Both the position numbers and the translations under genes were made by a program. The notes under the pieces were generated by a model. It made no database searches, had not been told where the DNA came from, and saw nothing but the letters and a program-made list of their open reading frames with translations. Below are positions 30,059 to 38,167 of a stretch of 64,000 nt of DNA, in pieces. Numbering within the stretch: the stretch's first letter is position 1; each line of letters begins with the position of its first letter. Source of the stretch: Ornithinimicrobium pekingense DSM 21552 (GTDB lineage: Bacteria; Actinomycetota; Actinomycetes; Actinomycetales; Dermatophilaceae); assembly GCF_000421185.1 (NCBI RefSeq), contig NZ_ATWJ01000001.1, forward strand, positions 170,198-234,197, written 5' to 3'.

Positions 30059-31021
30059 ATGACCCAGCCTGCCGTCCCCGCTCCCCCGGACGTCGCCGTC
30101 GTCGGTGCGGGCGCCGTCGGGGCCACGATCGCCTACACCGCCCTGGTCCGCGGCAGCGCCCGGCGGGTCGCCCTGCACGACATCGACCGGGGCAAGCTCG
30201 AGGCCGAGGTGCTCGACATCAGCCACGGGCTCTCCTTCACCCCGATGGGCTCGATCGAGGGCAGCGACGACGTCGAGGTATGCCGTGGCGCACGCGTCGT
30301 CGTGGTCACCGCCGGCGCCAAGCAGAAGCCGGGCCAGACCCGGATGGACCTGGCCGCGAGCACCGTCGCGCTGACCCGCAGCATCATGCCGCGCCTGCTC
30401 GAGGTCGCCCCCGACGCGGTCTACGTCATGGTGACCAACCCGGTCGACGTCGTGACGACCGCCGCGCTGCGCCTCACCGGCCTGCCGCCGCAGCAGCTCT
30501 TCGGCTCGGGCACGGTGCTCGACTCCTCCCGGCTGCGGCACGCGATCGCCACCCGGGTCGGCGTCGCGGTGCAGAACGTGCACGCCTACGTCGTCGGCGA
30601 GCACGGAGACACGGAGTTCCCGCTGTGGAGCTCGGCCAGCCTGGGCGGTGTGCCGATCCGTGACTGGTCGCGCATGCACGGCGGCGCGCTCGACGAGCAG
30701 GCGCGGGCCCAGATCGCCGACGAGGTGGTCAACGCCGCCTACCGCATCATCGCCGGCAAGGGCGCCACCAACTACGCGGTCGCCCTCGCCTGCTGCCAGA
30801 TCGTCGAGTCGGTCCTGCGCGACGAGCGCCGGGTCCTGCCGGTCTCCACGATGCTCGAGGGCGAGTATGGCGTGGACGGGGTCTGCCTGTCGGTCCCGAC
30901 CGTGGTCGGCGCCGGTGGCGCGATCGAGCGGCTCTCGGTGCCGATGTCGGACGCCGAGCAGGAGCAGCTGCGGCGCAGCGCCTCCTCGATCCGGGCGACC
31001 GCGGAGCAGGTCGGCGTCTGA
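30059..31021 (+). CDS. ldh: L-lactate dehydrogenase
   Basis: 320 residues. The NAD motif is VAVVGAGAVGATIAY. Substrate-specificity Gln and Arg appear as KPGQTRMDL (Gln selects pyruvate/lactate over malate), and the catalytic residues lie in GTVLDSSRLR and GEHGDTEFPLWSS. It interconverts pyruvate and L-lactate with NADH. It stands alone, convergent with a cyclase gene only 7 bases from its end. Confidence 0.94.
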   Translation: MTQPAVPAPPDVAVVGAGAVGATIAYTALVRGSARRVALHDIDRGKLEAEVLDISHGLSFTPMGSIEGSDDVEVCRGARVVVVTAGAKQKPGQTRMDLAASTVALTRSIMPRLLEVAPDAVYVMVTNPVDVVTTAALRLTGLPPQQLFGSGTVLDSSRLRHAIATRVGVAVQNVHAYVVGEHGDTEFPLWSSASLGGVPIRDWSRMHGGALDEQARAQIADEVVNAAYRIIAGKGATNYAVALACCQIVESVLRDERRVLPVSTMLEGEYGVDGVCLSVPTVVGAGGAIERLSVPMSDAEQEQLRRSASSIRATAEQVGV

Positions 31022-31028
31022 GGTCGGC

Positions 31029-32303
31029 TCACCCCTCGAGCAGGAAGGTCTCCATCAGGCCCTTGCCCTTGACCTCGACCGTGCCGCGGGGCCGCACCTC
31101 GAAGTCGCCGCGCAGGAGCTCCGCCGCGCGGGCGGTGACCTGGATCTGCCCCGGCTCTGCGAGGGACTGCATCCGGCTCGCGGTGTTGACCGTGTCGCCC
31201 CACAGGTCGTAGCTGAACCGGCGGCGCCCGATGACCCCGGCCACGACAGGCCCGGTGTCGATCCCGATCCGGACCCGCAGCCAGCCCTCCCCCGTCGCCG
31301 CCGCGACGGCCGCGATGTCCTCGCGCATGGCCAGGGCCAGCCGGGCCACGGCCTGCACATGGCCCGCCCGCGCCTCCGGCGCGCCGGCGACCACCATGTA
31401 GGCGTCGCCGATGGTCTTGATCTTCTCCGCCCCCTCGGCGTCGACGCGTCGGTCGAAGGTGGTGAAGACCCGGTCCAGGAGGGCCACCAGGTCCTCCGGT
31501 GCCGTGCCGCGGGCGTGCTCGGTGAAGCCCACGAGGTCGGCGAAGAGGACGCTCACGCTGTCGTGCCGGTCGGCGATGATGTCGGTGGTGGTCTTGAGAC
31601 GGGCGGCGATCGGGGCCGGAAGCACGTTGAGCAGCAGCCGCTCGGAGCGCTCCCGCTCGGTCTCCAGCGCGCGGTGGGCGCGTGCCCGCTGCTCCACGAA
31701 GTAGGCGAGCATCACGTAGGCGCTGACCGTGACCCCGAAGACGTTGAGCACGAAGAACCCGGTCACCACGCCGCGGGGCAGGCCCGCGGCATACCCGACG
31801 AGGACGGGGTCGAGCACCGCCAGGAGCGTGACCTCGGCGAGGTAGGCGACGAGCCAGGCCACCGAGGACCGCACCCCCAGGAGCGCGAGCGCCGCCAGCG
31901 GCACGAAGAGCCCCCACAGGACCATGGCGCTGGAGGCGACGAACCCGCCCAGCGAGGCCTGGAGCAGGGCCGGCAGCACGAGCATCGTCAGCAGCTGGGA
32001 GCGACGGAAGCGCTCGAAGCGACGGGTGCGCACCAGCACGACCAGGCCCGCCGCGGTCACCACCTGGTAGAGCGCCGGGATGGCCGCGGAGCGGGGGTGG
32101 CCGAAGGCCAGGTAGGTGCCGACCCAGACGAACGCCAGCAGCGCGATGAGCACGGACGCCAGGACCAGGGTGCCGGCGCGCAGCCGCTCGTCGCGGGACT
32201 GGTCCGCACGCCCGCCCAGGTCGGCGAGCCGGGTGACCAACGTGGCGACCCGCGCCCGCATCCCCGCCGGCACGCCAGCCCTGTCCTGCACGGCCCCGGC
32301 CAT
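31029..32303 (-). CDS. Membrane class III adenylate cyclase
   Basis: 424 residues. About six transmembrane helices occupy residues 35-205. A signalling helix (ALETERERSERLLLNVLPAP) leads to a class III cyclase domain with VLFADLVGFTEHA (metal Asp), IKTIGDAYMVVAG (second Asp), DLWGDTVNTASRM and EVKGKGLMETF. The short coiled link and 6TM layout match mycobacterial membrane cyclases of the Rv1625c/Cya type, which work as homodimers. It differs from the cyclase at 4452-5822. ATG 32303 is used. Confidence 0.92.
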   Translation of the reverse strand: MAGAVQDRAGVPAGMRARVATLVTRLADLGGRADQSRDERLRAGTLVLASVLIALLAFVWVGTYLAFGHPRSAAIPALYQVVTAAGLVVLVRTRRFERFRRSQLLTMLVLPALLQASLGGFVASSAMVLWGLFVPLAALALLGVRSSVAWLVAYLAEVTLLAVLDPVLVGYAAGLPRGVVTGFFVLNVFGVTVSAYVMLAYFVEQRARAHRALETERERSERLLLNVLPAPIAARLKTTTDIIADRHDSVSVLFADLVGFTEHARGTAPEDLVALLDRVFTTFDRRVDAEGAEKIKTIGDAYMVVAGAPEARAGHVQAVARLALAMREDIAAVAAATGEGWLRVRIGIDTGPVVAGVIGRRRFSYDLWGDTVNTASRMQSLAEPGQIQVTARAAELLRGDFEVRPRGTVEVKGKGLMETFLLEG

Positions 32304-32368
32304 GCCTCGATCCTGGCACTGTCGAGGCGCAACCGGGGCGAGACCGGGGCCGACGGGGACGGCCGACC

Positions 32369-32875
32369 CTAGCGGTCGTCGTCGGTCCGCAGCCGTGCGC
32401 CGAGGGCGTGCGCCGTCACGACGAGCGCACCGGCGACCAGGACGATGTCCTTGAAGACGTACTGCCCGGCCAGGGTGGGCCCGCCGTCGGACCACATCTG
32501 CTCGGGGAAGAGGACCAGCGGCGACATGATCCCCACCATCGCGCCCGCCAGGACCAGCAGCCCGAGGCGCACGAACCGCCCGGTGAGCAGCGTCAGCCCG
32601 ATCACGGTCTCGGTCAGCGCGGTCAGCAGCAGGGCGTCGGGGCCGGAGACGAGCCCGAAGGTCAGCTCGGTGACCGTCGCGACGGCGAGGTCCTCGGCCG
32701 GGCTCGCCCCCGCGACGAACTTCGCCGAGGCGAAGGCCAGGAAGACCAGGCCGAGGCTGACCCGCAGCGCCGTGACGCTGTGGGCCGCGAGCACGGCGGT
32801 GACCTGGTCGAGGACGTGGTGGGCCGCCGTGCGAAGGGTGCCGGTGGTGGTCGGACGTGCTGCGGTGCTGGACAT
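32369..32875 (-). CDS. DoxX/DoxD-like membrane protein
   Basis: 168 residues, four hydrophobic helices (TALRVSLGLVFLAFASAKFV, LLLTALTETVIGLTLLTGRF, LGLLVLAGAMVGIMSPLVLF, KDIVLVAGALVVTAHALGAR). The FLAFASAKFV and YVFKDIVLVAGALVV stretches are typical of DoxX-type proteins. AGGGGGAGAAACC precedes the ATG at 32875. Its order downstream of the hydrolase suggests a possible shared transcript, although an 80-base gap separates them. Confidence 0.78.
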   Translation of the reverse strand: MSSTAARPTTTGTLRTAAHHVLDQVTAVLAAHSVTALRVSLGLVFLAFASAKFVAGASPAEDLAVATVTELTFGLVSGPDALLLTALTETVIGLTLLTGRFVRLGLLVLAGAMVGIMSPLVLFPEQMWSDGGPTLAGQYVFKDIVLVAGALVVTAHALGARLRTDDDR

Positions 32876-32954
32876 GGTTTCTCCCCCTGTGTGGCATAGA
32901 TCACGTGCCTGTTCAGAGGGCCGGGCGGCGCGGCTGATACATCGCCGGCCCGGG

Positions 32955-33863
32955 TCAGGCCGCGCGCTCGAACCAGTCCAGGGCCAGCTCGCTGACGGCG
33001 GCCGGAGCGTCGTCGGTGATGAAGTGGGCCGCGTCGTCGACGAAGGCGAACTCGAGGCGGTCGGCATACCGCTCCGGGCGGCGGCAGATGCGCTCGAGGT
33101 TGTCCTGGGACCACGGCCGGTCCTGCCTGCCGTAGACGACGAGCGTCGGCACCGTGAGCATGCGCCGCCGGTAGGCGCCGCGCACCATCTGCAGCGCCTC
33201 CGGCACCACGAGGCCGCGCAGCAGCGGGCGGACCGCGGCGTCGACCTCGGGCCGGCCCATCGGAGCGAGGTGCGCCTCGACGGTGGCCTGCGACATCGGG
33301 CGGGCGACGTAGCGCGGGGAGAAGACGTGGCGCAGCGAGGCATGCGGGCGGTGCCAGACGAGCCGGGGCAGGTGGAAGAACCCGGACGTGATCCGCGGGC
33401 TGTATCTCATGAAGGCCGGCGGCACGGCCAGCTGGACCGCGGTGCGGACCCGCTCGGGGTGGTCGTAGGACAGGTGGAAGGCGGTGATGGTGCCCATGTC
33501 GTGGGAGACCACGTGGGCGCGCTCGACGCCGAGGGCGTCCAGCAGGGCGATCACGTCGTGCAGACGGGTATGAGGCTCGACGCGAGGGTCGTCGGCCACC
33601 GTCCACCCGGCGCCCCGCAGGTCGGGGCAGATCGCGCGGTAGCCCCGGGCGGCGAGCGTCGGGGCCACGGCGTGCCACTGCCACCAGTGCTCGGGGAAGC
33701 CGTGCAGCAGCAGCACCGGCTCCCCCTCGCCGATCGTCGCGACGTGCTGCCGCAGACCGGGCGTCTCGACGATGTGGTGCTCGAAGCCCGGGGCCGGCGG
33801 CAGCGGCGGTGACCACGTCGTGGGCTCGACGGGCGGGGTGGTCCGGGGCTCGTGCGTGGTCAT
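32955..33863 (-). CDS. Alpha/beta hydrolase, epoxide hydrolase-like
   Basis: 302 residues. Oxyanion motif LLLHGFPEHWWQWHAV (HGFPE), nucleophile Asp in VVSHDMGTITAFHLSYD (Asp rather than Ser, as in epoxide hydrolases) and catalytic His in DDAAHFITDDAP. The HGFPE plus Asp nucleophile fits an epoxide hydrolase or haloalkane dehalogenase relative. The ATG at 33863 has an AGGAGGGGTCGCC site. It is divergent from a TetR gene with a palindrome between them, so the TetR protein probably represses it. Confidence 0.87.
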   Translation of the reverse strand: MTTHEPRTTPPVEPTTWSPPLPPAPGFEHHIVETPGLRQHVATIGEGEPVLLLHGFPEHWWQWHAVAPTLAARGYRAICPDLRGAGWTVADDPRVEPHTRLHDVIALLDALGVERAHVVSHDMGTITAFHLSYDHPERVRTAVQLAVPPAFMRYSPRITSGFFHLPRLVWHRPHASLRHVFSPRYVARPMSQATVEAHLAPMGRPEVDAAVRPLLRGLVVPEALQMVRGAYRRRMLTVPTLVVYGRQDRPWSQDNLERICRRPERYADRLEFAFVDDAAHFITDDAPAAVSELALDWFERAA

Positions 33864-33887
33864 GGCGACCCCTCCAGGAGGTGCAGA

Positions 33888-33903
33888 TACTATGGTCATA
33901 GTA
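33888..33903. promoter_or_regulatory. Palindromic operator between hydrolase and TetR genes
   Basis: TACTATGGTCATAGTA is a perfect 7-2-7 palindrome in an AT-rich pocket 24 bases from the hydrolase start and 22 bases from the tetR-type start. It is well placed to control both divergent promoters and is the best candidate for the TetR binding site. Confidence 0.75.
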
Positions 33904-33925
33904 AAACTGCCGGAGGGGGTTGTCC

Positions 33926-34480
33926 ATGCCTGCACCGACGCAAGAGCGTGCGCTCGCGGCTGCCGTGCAACTGCTCGGGGCCCGCGGCGTCCGCGCCCTG
34001 ACCCACGCCAGGGTCGACGAGCAGGCCGGGCTGCCGGCCGGCTCGACCTCCAACTGGTTCCGCACCCGCCGGGCCATGCTCGCGGGAGTCTGCGACTGGA
34101 TCGCCGAGAGCGAGCGGGCGGACCTGGAGCCGGCGTCGATGCCGCAGATCTCGACGGTCGAGGAGCTGGTCGAGGGCCTGAGCACCGTGGTCGAGCTGCA
34201 GACCGGGCCGTTCGCCACCCGCACCCGGGCCCGCTACGCCCTCTTCCTCGAGCTGGCCGACGACCCGGAGCTCGGCGCGCCCCTGCGCCTCCAGCGTCAC
34301 GAGTTCGAGCGCTGGATGGACCACATCGTGGTCACCGTCGGCCTGCCCGACCCGGTGCCGGCGGCCCGCGCCCTCATGGCGCTGGCCGACGGCCTGCTGC
34401 TGCACCGGCTCACCGTCGACCCCGACCTCGACGCCCGCCCGGTGATCGAGCGAGCCGTGCGCGCGCTCGCTCGGCCCTGA
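33926..34480 (+). CDS. TetR-family transcriptional regulator
   Basis: 184 residues. The N-terminal HTH reads RALTHARVDEQAGLPAGSTS followed by NWFRTRRAMLAGV; the rest is a helical ligand-binding domain. The ATG at 33926 follows a strong GGAGGGGG site by 6 bases. It probably controls the divergent epoxide-hydrolase-like gene and itself through the palindrome at 33888-33903. Ligand unknown. Confidence 0.92.
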   Translation: MPAPTQERALAAAVQLLGARGVRALTHARVDEQAGLPAGSTSNWFRTRRAMLAGVCDWIAESERADLEPASMPQISTVEELVEGLSTVVELQTGPFATRTRARYALFLELADDPELGAPLRLQRHEFERWMDHIVVTVGLPDPVPAARALMALADGLLLHRLTVDPDLDARPVIERAVRALARP

Positions 34481-34513
34481 CCCCCGTGCTGGGTGCCGGT
34501 CGGGCCCGGAGGC

Positions 34514-34966
34514 TCAGGACGGGTCGGTCAGCTCGACCGACACGGGCGGGGTGCCGCGCATGGCCCTGCGCACCGCGCACACGACCGACCGGGGGTCGGC
34601 GTCCTTGAGCACGAACCCGAAGGCGCCGGCGGCCAGGGCGGCCCGCACGAGGCGCTCGTCGGCGAAGGCGGTCAGCATCACCACCTTGGCCTGCGGCCAG
34701 TCGGCGACGATGCACGTGGTCGCCTCGATGCCGTTCATGACGGGCATGGCGATGTCCATGAGCACGATGTCGGGCCGCTCCCGCAGGACCACCACGGCCC
34801 CTGCCCTGCCGTCCGGGGCCTCCCCGCACACCTGCACGTCGGGCTCGGCCCCCAGCGCGGCGCTCAGCCCCATCCTGATCATCGGATGGTCGTCGACGAC
34901 GACGACCCGGGCCGCGGGCCCCGTCAGCGGAGCACAGTCGCGGTGCGCAGCCACGTCGACGTCCAT
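34514..34966 (-). CDS. Stand-alone response-regulator receiver protein
   Basis: 150 residues: a receiver domain with acidic pair VVVVDDHPMIR, phospho-acceptor Asp in PDIVLMDIAMPVMNG near 68, Thr in VVMLTAFADE and Lys in GFVLKDADP. No helix-turn-helix follows: the protein ends at VSVELTDPS. It lies 42 bases downstream of a histidine kinase on the same strand. A lone receiver could act as a phosphate sink or by protein contact. Loss of an output domain by truncation is also possible, but I see no HTH remnant. Confidence 0.85.
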   Translation of the reverse strand: MDVDVAAHRDCAPLTGPAARVVVVDDHPMIRMGLSAALGAEPDVQVCGEAPDGRAGAVVVLRERPDIVLMDIAMPVMNGIEATTCIVADWPQAKVVMLTAFADERLVRAALAAGAFGFVLKDADPRSVVCAVRRAMRGTPPVSVELTDPS

Positions 34967-35008
34967 GCCTCACCCTAGCCAGCGGGGCCTTGCGTGGACC
35001 TTGTGCCT

Positions 35009-36355
35009 TCAGACGAGGACGCGGTCGGGCCGGAAGACCACCACGAGCTCGGTGCCGCCCTCGGCGGCCCGCCCCAGCGTCAGCCCGCCGTCGAGGTCGG
35101 AGACGGCCTCCTCCAGGAGGGCCAGCCCGAAATGGTGGTCCGACTCCTCGTCGGGCTGGCGCACGCTCCGGTCCGGCCCGGAACCGGCCCCGTCGTCCCA
35201 GACCCGCACCCGGACCTGGGAGTCCTGCCCCGCGACCTCGACCCGGGCGTGCTCGGCGTGGCTGTGCTTCAGCACGTTGCGCGCGCCCTCGAGCGCGACC
35301 CGGTAGACCAGCGCGCGCGCCGACGTGCTCAGCGACTCGACGTCGCAGTCCAGGTGGGCGGTCGTCGCCACGCCTCGCTCGCTCATCCGGGAGGCCAGGC
35401 CGTCCAGCGCCTCGCGCAGGCCGTCGCCGCGCAGGTCGACCGGCCGGATGTCGGCGATCATGCCCCTGATGGTCGCGATGTCACGCTGCATGGTCTGCTG
35501 GATCTGGGTCAGCAGCGGCTGCGCCTGCGACTCCGCCGGCAGGGCCTGCCCCAGCATCGGCAGGACGTAGCCGATCCCGGACAGGTCCTGGACCACGCCG
35601 TCGTGCAGGTCCTCGCTGAGCCTGCGGCGCTCGAGCCGCGACGCGTCGAGGGCGTGCCGCGTCAGCCGGGCCCGGTCGCGCTCGACCCGTCGGGCCGTGG
35701 ACAGCGTCAGAGGCAGGATCAGCAGCGCGAAGAGCAGCAGCGAGCCGAGCGTGGCCGGCAGCAGCAGCCTCATCACCTGTGCCTGGCTCTCCCGCAGGTG
35801 GGAGGTCGGCCAGTACCACTCCATGACGAACGGCCGGCCGTCGGCATCGACCCCCGAGGCGTAGACCTCGAGGACGAGGTCCTCCTCCCCGCCGCCGGCG
35901 TGGGTCTCCCGGGAGAAGTGGGAGACCGTGCCGGTGGTGCCGATGAGCGCTCGGACCTCGGCCGAGAGAGGCTCGGTCGTGCCGACCGCGGCGGGGTCGG
36001 CCGACCAGATGACCGTCCCGTCGGGGTCGTAGACCGCGGCGTGGCTGATGGAGTCGTCCAGCAGGCGGTTGCGCAGCGCCTGGACCAGGGGGCTGCTCGC
36101 CAGGTCCTCCATGGTCGAGGCGTCGAGGGCCGGGCCCGCGATCACCCGCGTGAAGGTGAGCGTGCGGTCCTCGGCCTCCCGGGTCGCCACGGCACGCGCC
36201 ACCGCGTTGGCCATGACGGCCGTCACCATCGCCACCACGACCAGGCTGATGCCGCCCAGCAGCAGGAAGCGGGTCATCGCCTGCCGGACGACGGACCGTT
36301 CCTTCTCGGACCGCGTCGGCTCCGGCGGGCCCGGGCGAGAGGTGGCGCTCACCAT
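35009..36355 (-). CDS. Sensor histidine kinase, NarL/DesK type (HisKA_3)
   Basis: 448 residues. Two transmembrane helices (about 32-50 and 225-245) bracket an extracellular sensor region of roughly 170 residues (SHAAVYDPDGTVIWSADPAA suggests a PAS/Cache fold). The cytoplasmic part has the HisKA_3 phospho-His box SEDLHDGVVQDLSG and an ATPase domain with RVWDDGAGSGPD and HHFGLALLEEAV. It should phosphorylate the response regulator whose gene overlaps it by 7 bases, and perhaps the lone receiver downstream. Signal unknown. Confidence 0.92.
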   Translation of the reverse strand: MVSATSRPGPPEPTRSEKERSVVRQAMTRFLLLGGISLVVVAMVTAVMANAVARAVATREAEDRTLTFTRVIAGPALDASTMEDLASSPLVQALRNRLLDDSISHAAVYDPDGTVIWSADPAAVGTTEPLSAEVRALIGTTGTVSHFSRETHAGGGEEDLVLEVYASGVDADGRPFVMEWYWPTSHLRESQAQVMRLLLPATLGSLLLFALLILPLTLSTARRVERDRARLTRHALDASRLERRRLSEDLHDGVVQDLSGIGYVLPMLGQALPAESQAQPLLTQIQQTMQRDIATIRGMIADIRPVDLRGDGLREALDGLASRMSERGVATTAHLDCDVESLSTSARALVYRVALEGARNVLKHSHAEHARVEVAGQDSQVRVRVWDDGAGSGPDRSVRQPDEESDHHFGLALLEEAVSDLDGGLTLGRAAEGGTELVVVFRPDRVLV

Positions 36356-36990
36356 CGGCCGACCCTCAGCAGACCTCGCGCCACCGCGGTGGACACGGCC
36401 TCCTGGGCGGTCGCGGCGCCCAGCGCCGTGAGCACGGCCTGCACCTGTCGGCGGGCCTGGCGCAGGTCCACGCCGAGCTCGGAGGCCACACCGTCCTCCC
36501 CGAGTCCGGCGGCCAGCAGCCGCAGCACCGCGCCGTCGTCGGCGGTGAGACCGGCAGCCGCCAGGCGGTGCTCGGGCTGCTGCACCTGCGGTATGCCGTG
36601 CCCGCTGACGAACGAGCCGCGGACGGACTGCCGGATCAGCTGGAGCAGCCCGTCGATCTGGCCGTCCTTGGCGGCGAGCGCGCTGACGCCGGCAGCAGCG
36701 GCACGTTGGACGAGGCGCGGGTCGGCGAAGGCGGTGAGGACGATGACGCGGGTCTGCGGCAGCTCAGCCAGCAGCTCCCGCGCTGCGGCGATGCCGTCCC
36801 CGTCACCGAGGCGCACGTCCATCACCACCACGTCGGGGGCCAGCTCGCGCCCTTTCGCCAGGGCCGCCGCCGCGTCGTGGGCGACGCCCACGCACTCCAG
36901 GTCCGGCTCGGCAGACAGCGCCGTGGCGAGCAGCTGCACGACGAGCTGGTGGTCGTCGACCAGCAGCACCCTCTGCCTCCCGCCGTCCAC
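36349..36990 (-). CDS. NarL-type response regulator with degenerate HTH
   Basis: 213 residues. The receiver domain shows VLLVDDHQLVV, phospho-Asp in DVVVMDVRLGDGDG and Lys in ALAAKDGQ. The C-terminal part (LTADDGAVLRLLAAGLGEDG) has the LuxR-type spacing but lacks the usual TVKNH-like recognition helix residues, reading DLRQARRQVQAVL instead. It overlaps the histidine kinase gene by 7 bases, so they are a cognate pair. It starts 6 bases after the SARP-type gene, forming one operon. Confidence 0.9.
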   Translation of the reverse strand: MDGGRQRVLLVDDHQLVVQLLATALSAEPDLECVGVAHDAAAALAKGRELAPDVVVMDVRLGDGDGIAAARELLAELPQTRVIVLTAFADPRLVQRAAAAGVSALAAKDGQIDGLLQLIRQSVRGSFVSGHGIPQVQQPEHRLAAAGLTADDGAVLRLLAAGLGEDGVASELGVDLRQARRQVQAVLTALGAATAQEAVSTAVARGLLRVGRW

Positions 36991-36996
36991 GGCCGG

Positions 36997-37920
36997 CTAG
37001 CCCCGCGCTGCTGCGGCCCTGCCGCCATGACCCCAGCGGGACAGCGCGGCGGACGCGGCGGCCGCCAGCTCGGTGTCGAGGGCGGGTGCGCGGACGCCGG
37101 GCGTGAGGTCCAGGGCGCCGCGCAGCAGCTGCAGCAGCAGGCGCAGGTGCTCGGCGTCCACGCCGTCCTCACCCTCGGGGCCCTCGTCGCGCAGGATCGT
37201 CAGGTAGAGCTCGCGGGCCTCGGGCCCGGGCCGCTCGCCGAGCTCCTCCAGCAGGGTCTCCTGCAGCTGCAGGAACTCCCGGATCGCGTCGGCGCGCCGG
37301 CCCGCCCACCAGTAGGCCCGCATCAGCTGGACCGCGGCCTCCTCTGACGCCGGACGGACGCCCAGGGCACGTCGGGCTGCGGTGACCCCCAGCGCCAGGT
37401 CACCGGCGACGAGGGCGACGCGAGAGGTGCGCAGGCACAGCCCGTACTCCGTCCGGCTCCAGCCCGCCCGCGCCTCCTCCGCCCACTGCGCGTAGGGCTC
37501 GTCCTCGAGCAGCGCGCCCGAGGCGACCTCGAGCGCGGCGGAGGCGATGCGCACCGCGGTCGTGGCGGGCTCGACCTCGGCACGGGCGGCGAGGGTCCGG
37601 GCGGTGTCCAGGTCCACGCCGACCCGCTCGGGGTCGAGCACGTAGCCGGCCGGTGTCGTCGCCAGCGCCGAGGACCGTCCCGGGCCCAGGCCCGCCCTGC
37701 GTCGCAGCACGCACACGTCGCTGTCGAGCGTCTGCTGGTAGGAGCGGGGAGGGTCGTTGTCCCACAGGGTCTCGGCCAGCCGGTCCTTGGCGACCGGATG
37801 ACCCGGCTGCAGGGCCAGGAGGGCCAGGATGCGGCCGTGCTTGCCCGTCAGGCGGACCTCCGCACCCGTTGCCGGGACGACCCTGGTCGGTCCGAACAAC
37901 CGCACCTGCACCACCGTCAT
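36997..37920 (-). CDS. AfsR/SARP-type (BTAD) transcriptional regulator
   Basis: 307 residues. Residues 1-95 form an OmpR-like winged helix (VRLFGPTRVV, GKHGRILALLALQPGHPVAK, LAETLWDND, VCVLRRRAGL), and about 100-270 is a BTAD helical domain (PYAQWAEEARAGWSRTEYGL, AYWWAGRRADAIREFLQLQE). SARPs usually activate secondary-metabolite or developmental genes; no such cluster is adjacent. The ATG at 37920 has an AGAGGGGAG site. A GTAAAG direct repeat with 11-base spacing lies upstream, as expected for a SARP site. Confidence 0.9.
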   Translation of the reverse strand: MTVVQVRLFGPTRVVPATGAEVRLTGKHGRILALLALQPGHPVAKDRLAETLWDNDPPRSYQQTLDSDVCVLRRRAGLGPGRSSALATTPAGYVLDPERVGVDLDTARTLAARAEVEPATTAVRIASAALEVASGALLEDEPYAQWAEEARAGWSRTEYGLCLRTSRVALVAGDLALGVTAARRALGVRPASEEAAVQLMRAYWWAGRRADAIREFLQLQETLLEELGERPGPEARELYLTILRDEGPEGEDGVDAEHLRLLLQLLRGALDLTPGVRAPALDTELAAAASAALSRWGHGGRAAAARG

Positions 37921-37960
37921 GGCGGCTCCCCTCTGCCTCCTCCGGGCTACCCGACCGGAG

Positions 37961-37977
37961 GTAAAGAAAGCGTAAAG
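37961..37977 (-). promoter_or_regulatory. Candidate SARP-binding direct repeat
   Basis: GTAAAG occurs at 37961 and 37972, an 11-base period, within an AT-rich pocket upstream of the SARP-type gene. SARP proteins bind direct repeats spaced by 11 bases near the -35 region, so this could be an autoregulatory site. Only two copies are present, so it stays tentative. Confidence 0.45.
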
Positions 37978-38078
37978 CCCGCAGCCGTCACGCGTACAGA
38001 TCTGGGCCTCAAGTCGCAGAGCGAGTTCTGCCCTGCGGGATACGCCACGGCGCGAGCGACCGGGGTGCGCGGGCAGCC

Positions 38079-38117
38079 GAGAGGGCCGTGGTCCAGGGGT
38101 GTGACCACGGCCCTCTC
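38079..38117 (-). terminator. 15-bp perfect stem-loop after the large secreted protein gene
   Basis: GAGAGGGCCGTGGTC and GACCACGGCCCTCTC form a perfect 15-bp stem with a 9-base loop, 51 bases past the stop of the 720-residue protein. It should end the multicopper oxidase-signal peptidase-secreted protein transcript. Confidence 0.85.
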
Positions 38118-38167
38118 CTTCAGCTCGCGAGCGCGGTGTCCCTCCCGGCCCGGGCTGCTGCGAGCGG

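Noticed and set aside
34514..34966. Truncated NarL-type regulator
   Set aside because: The sequence after the stop shows no HTH-like remnant in any frame, so I treat it as a genuine single-domain receiver.
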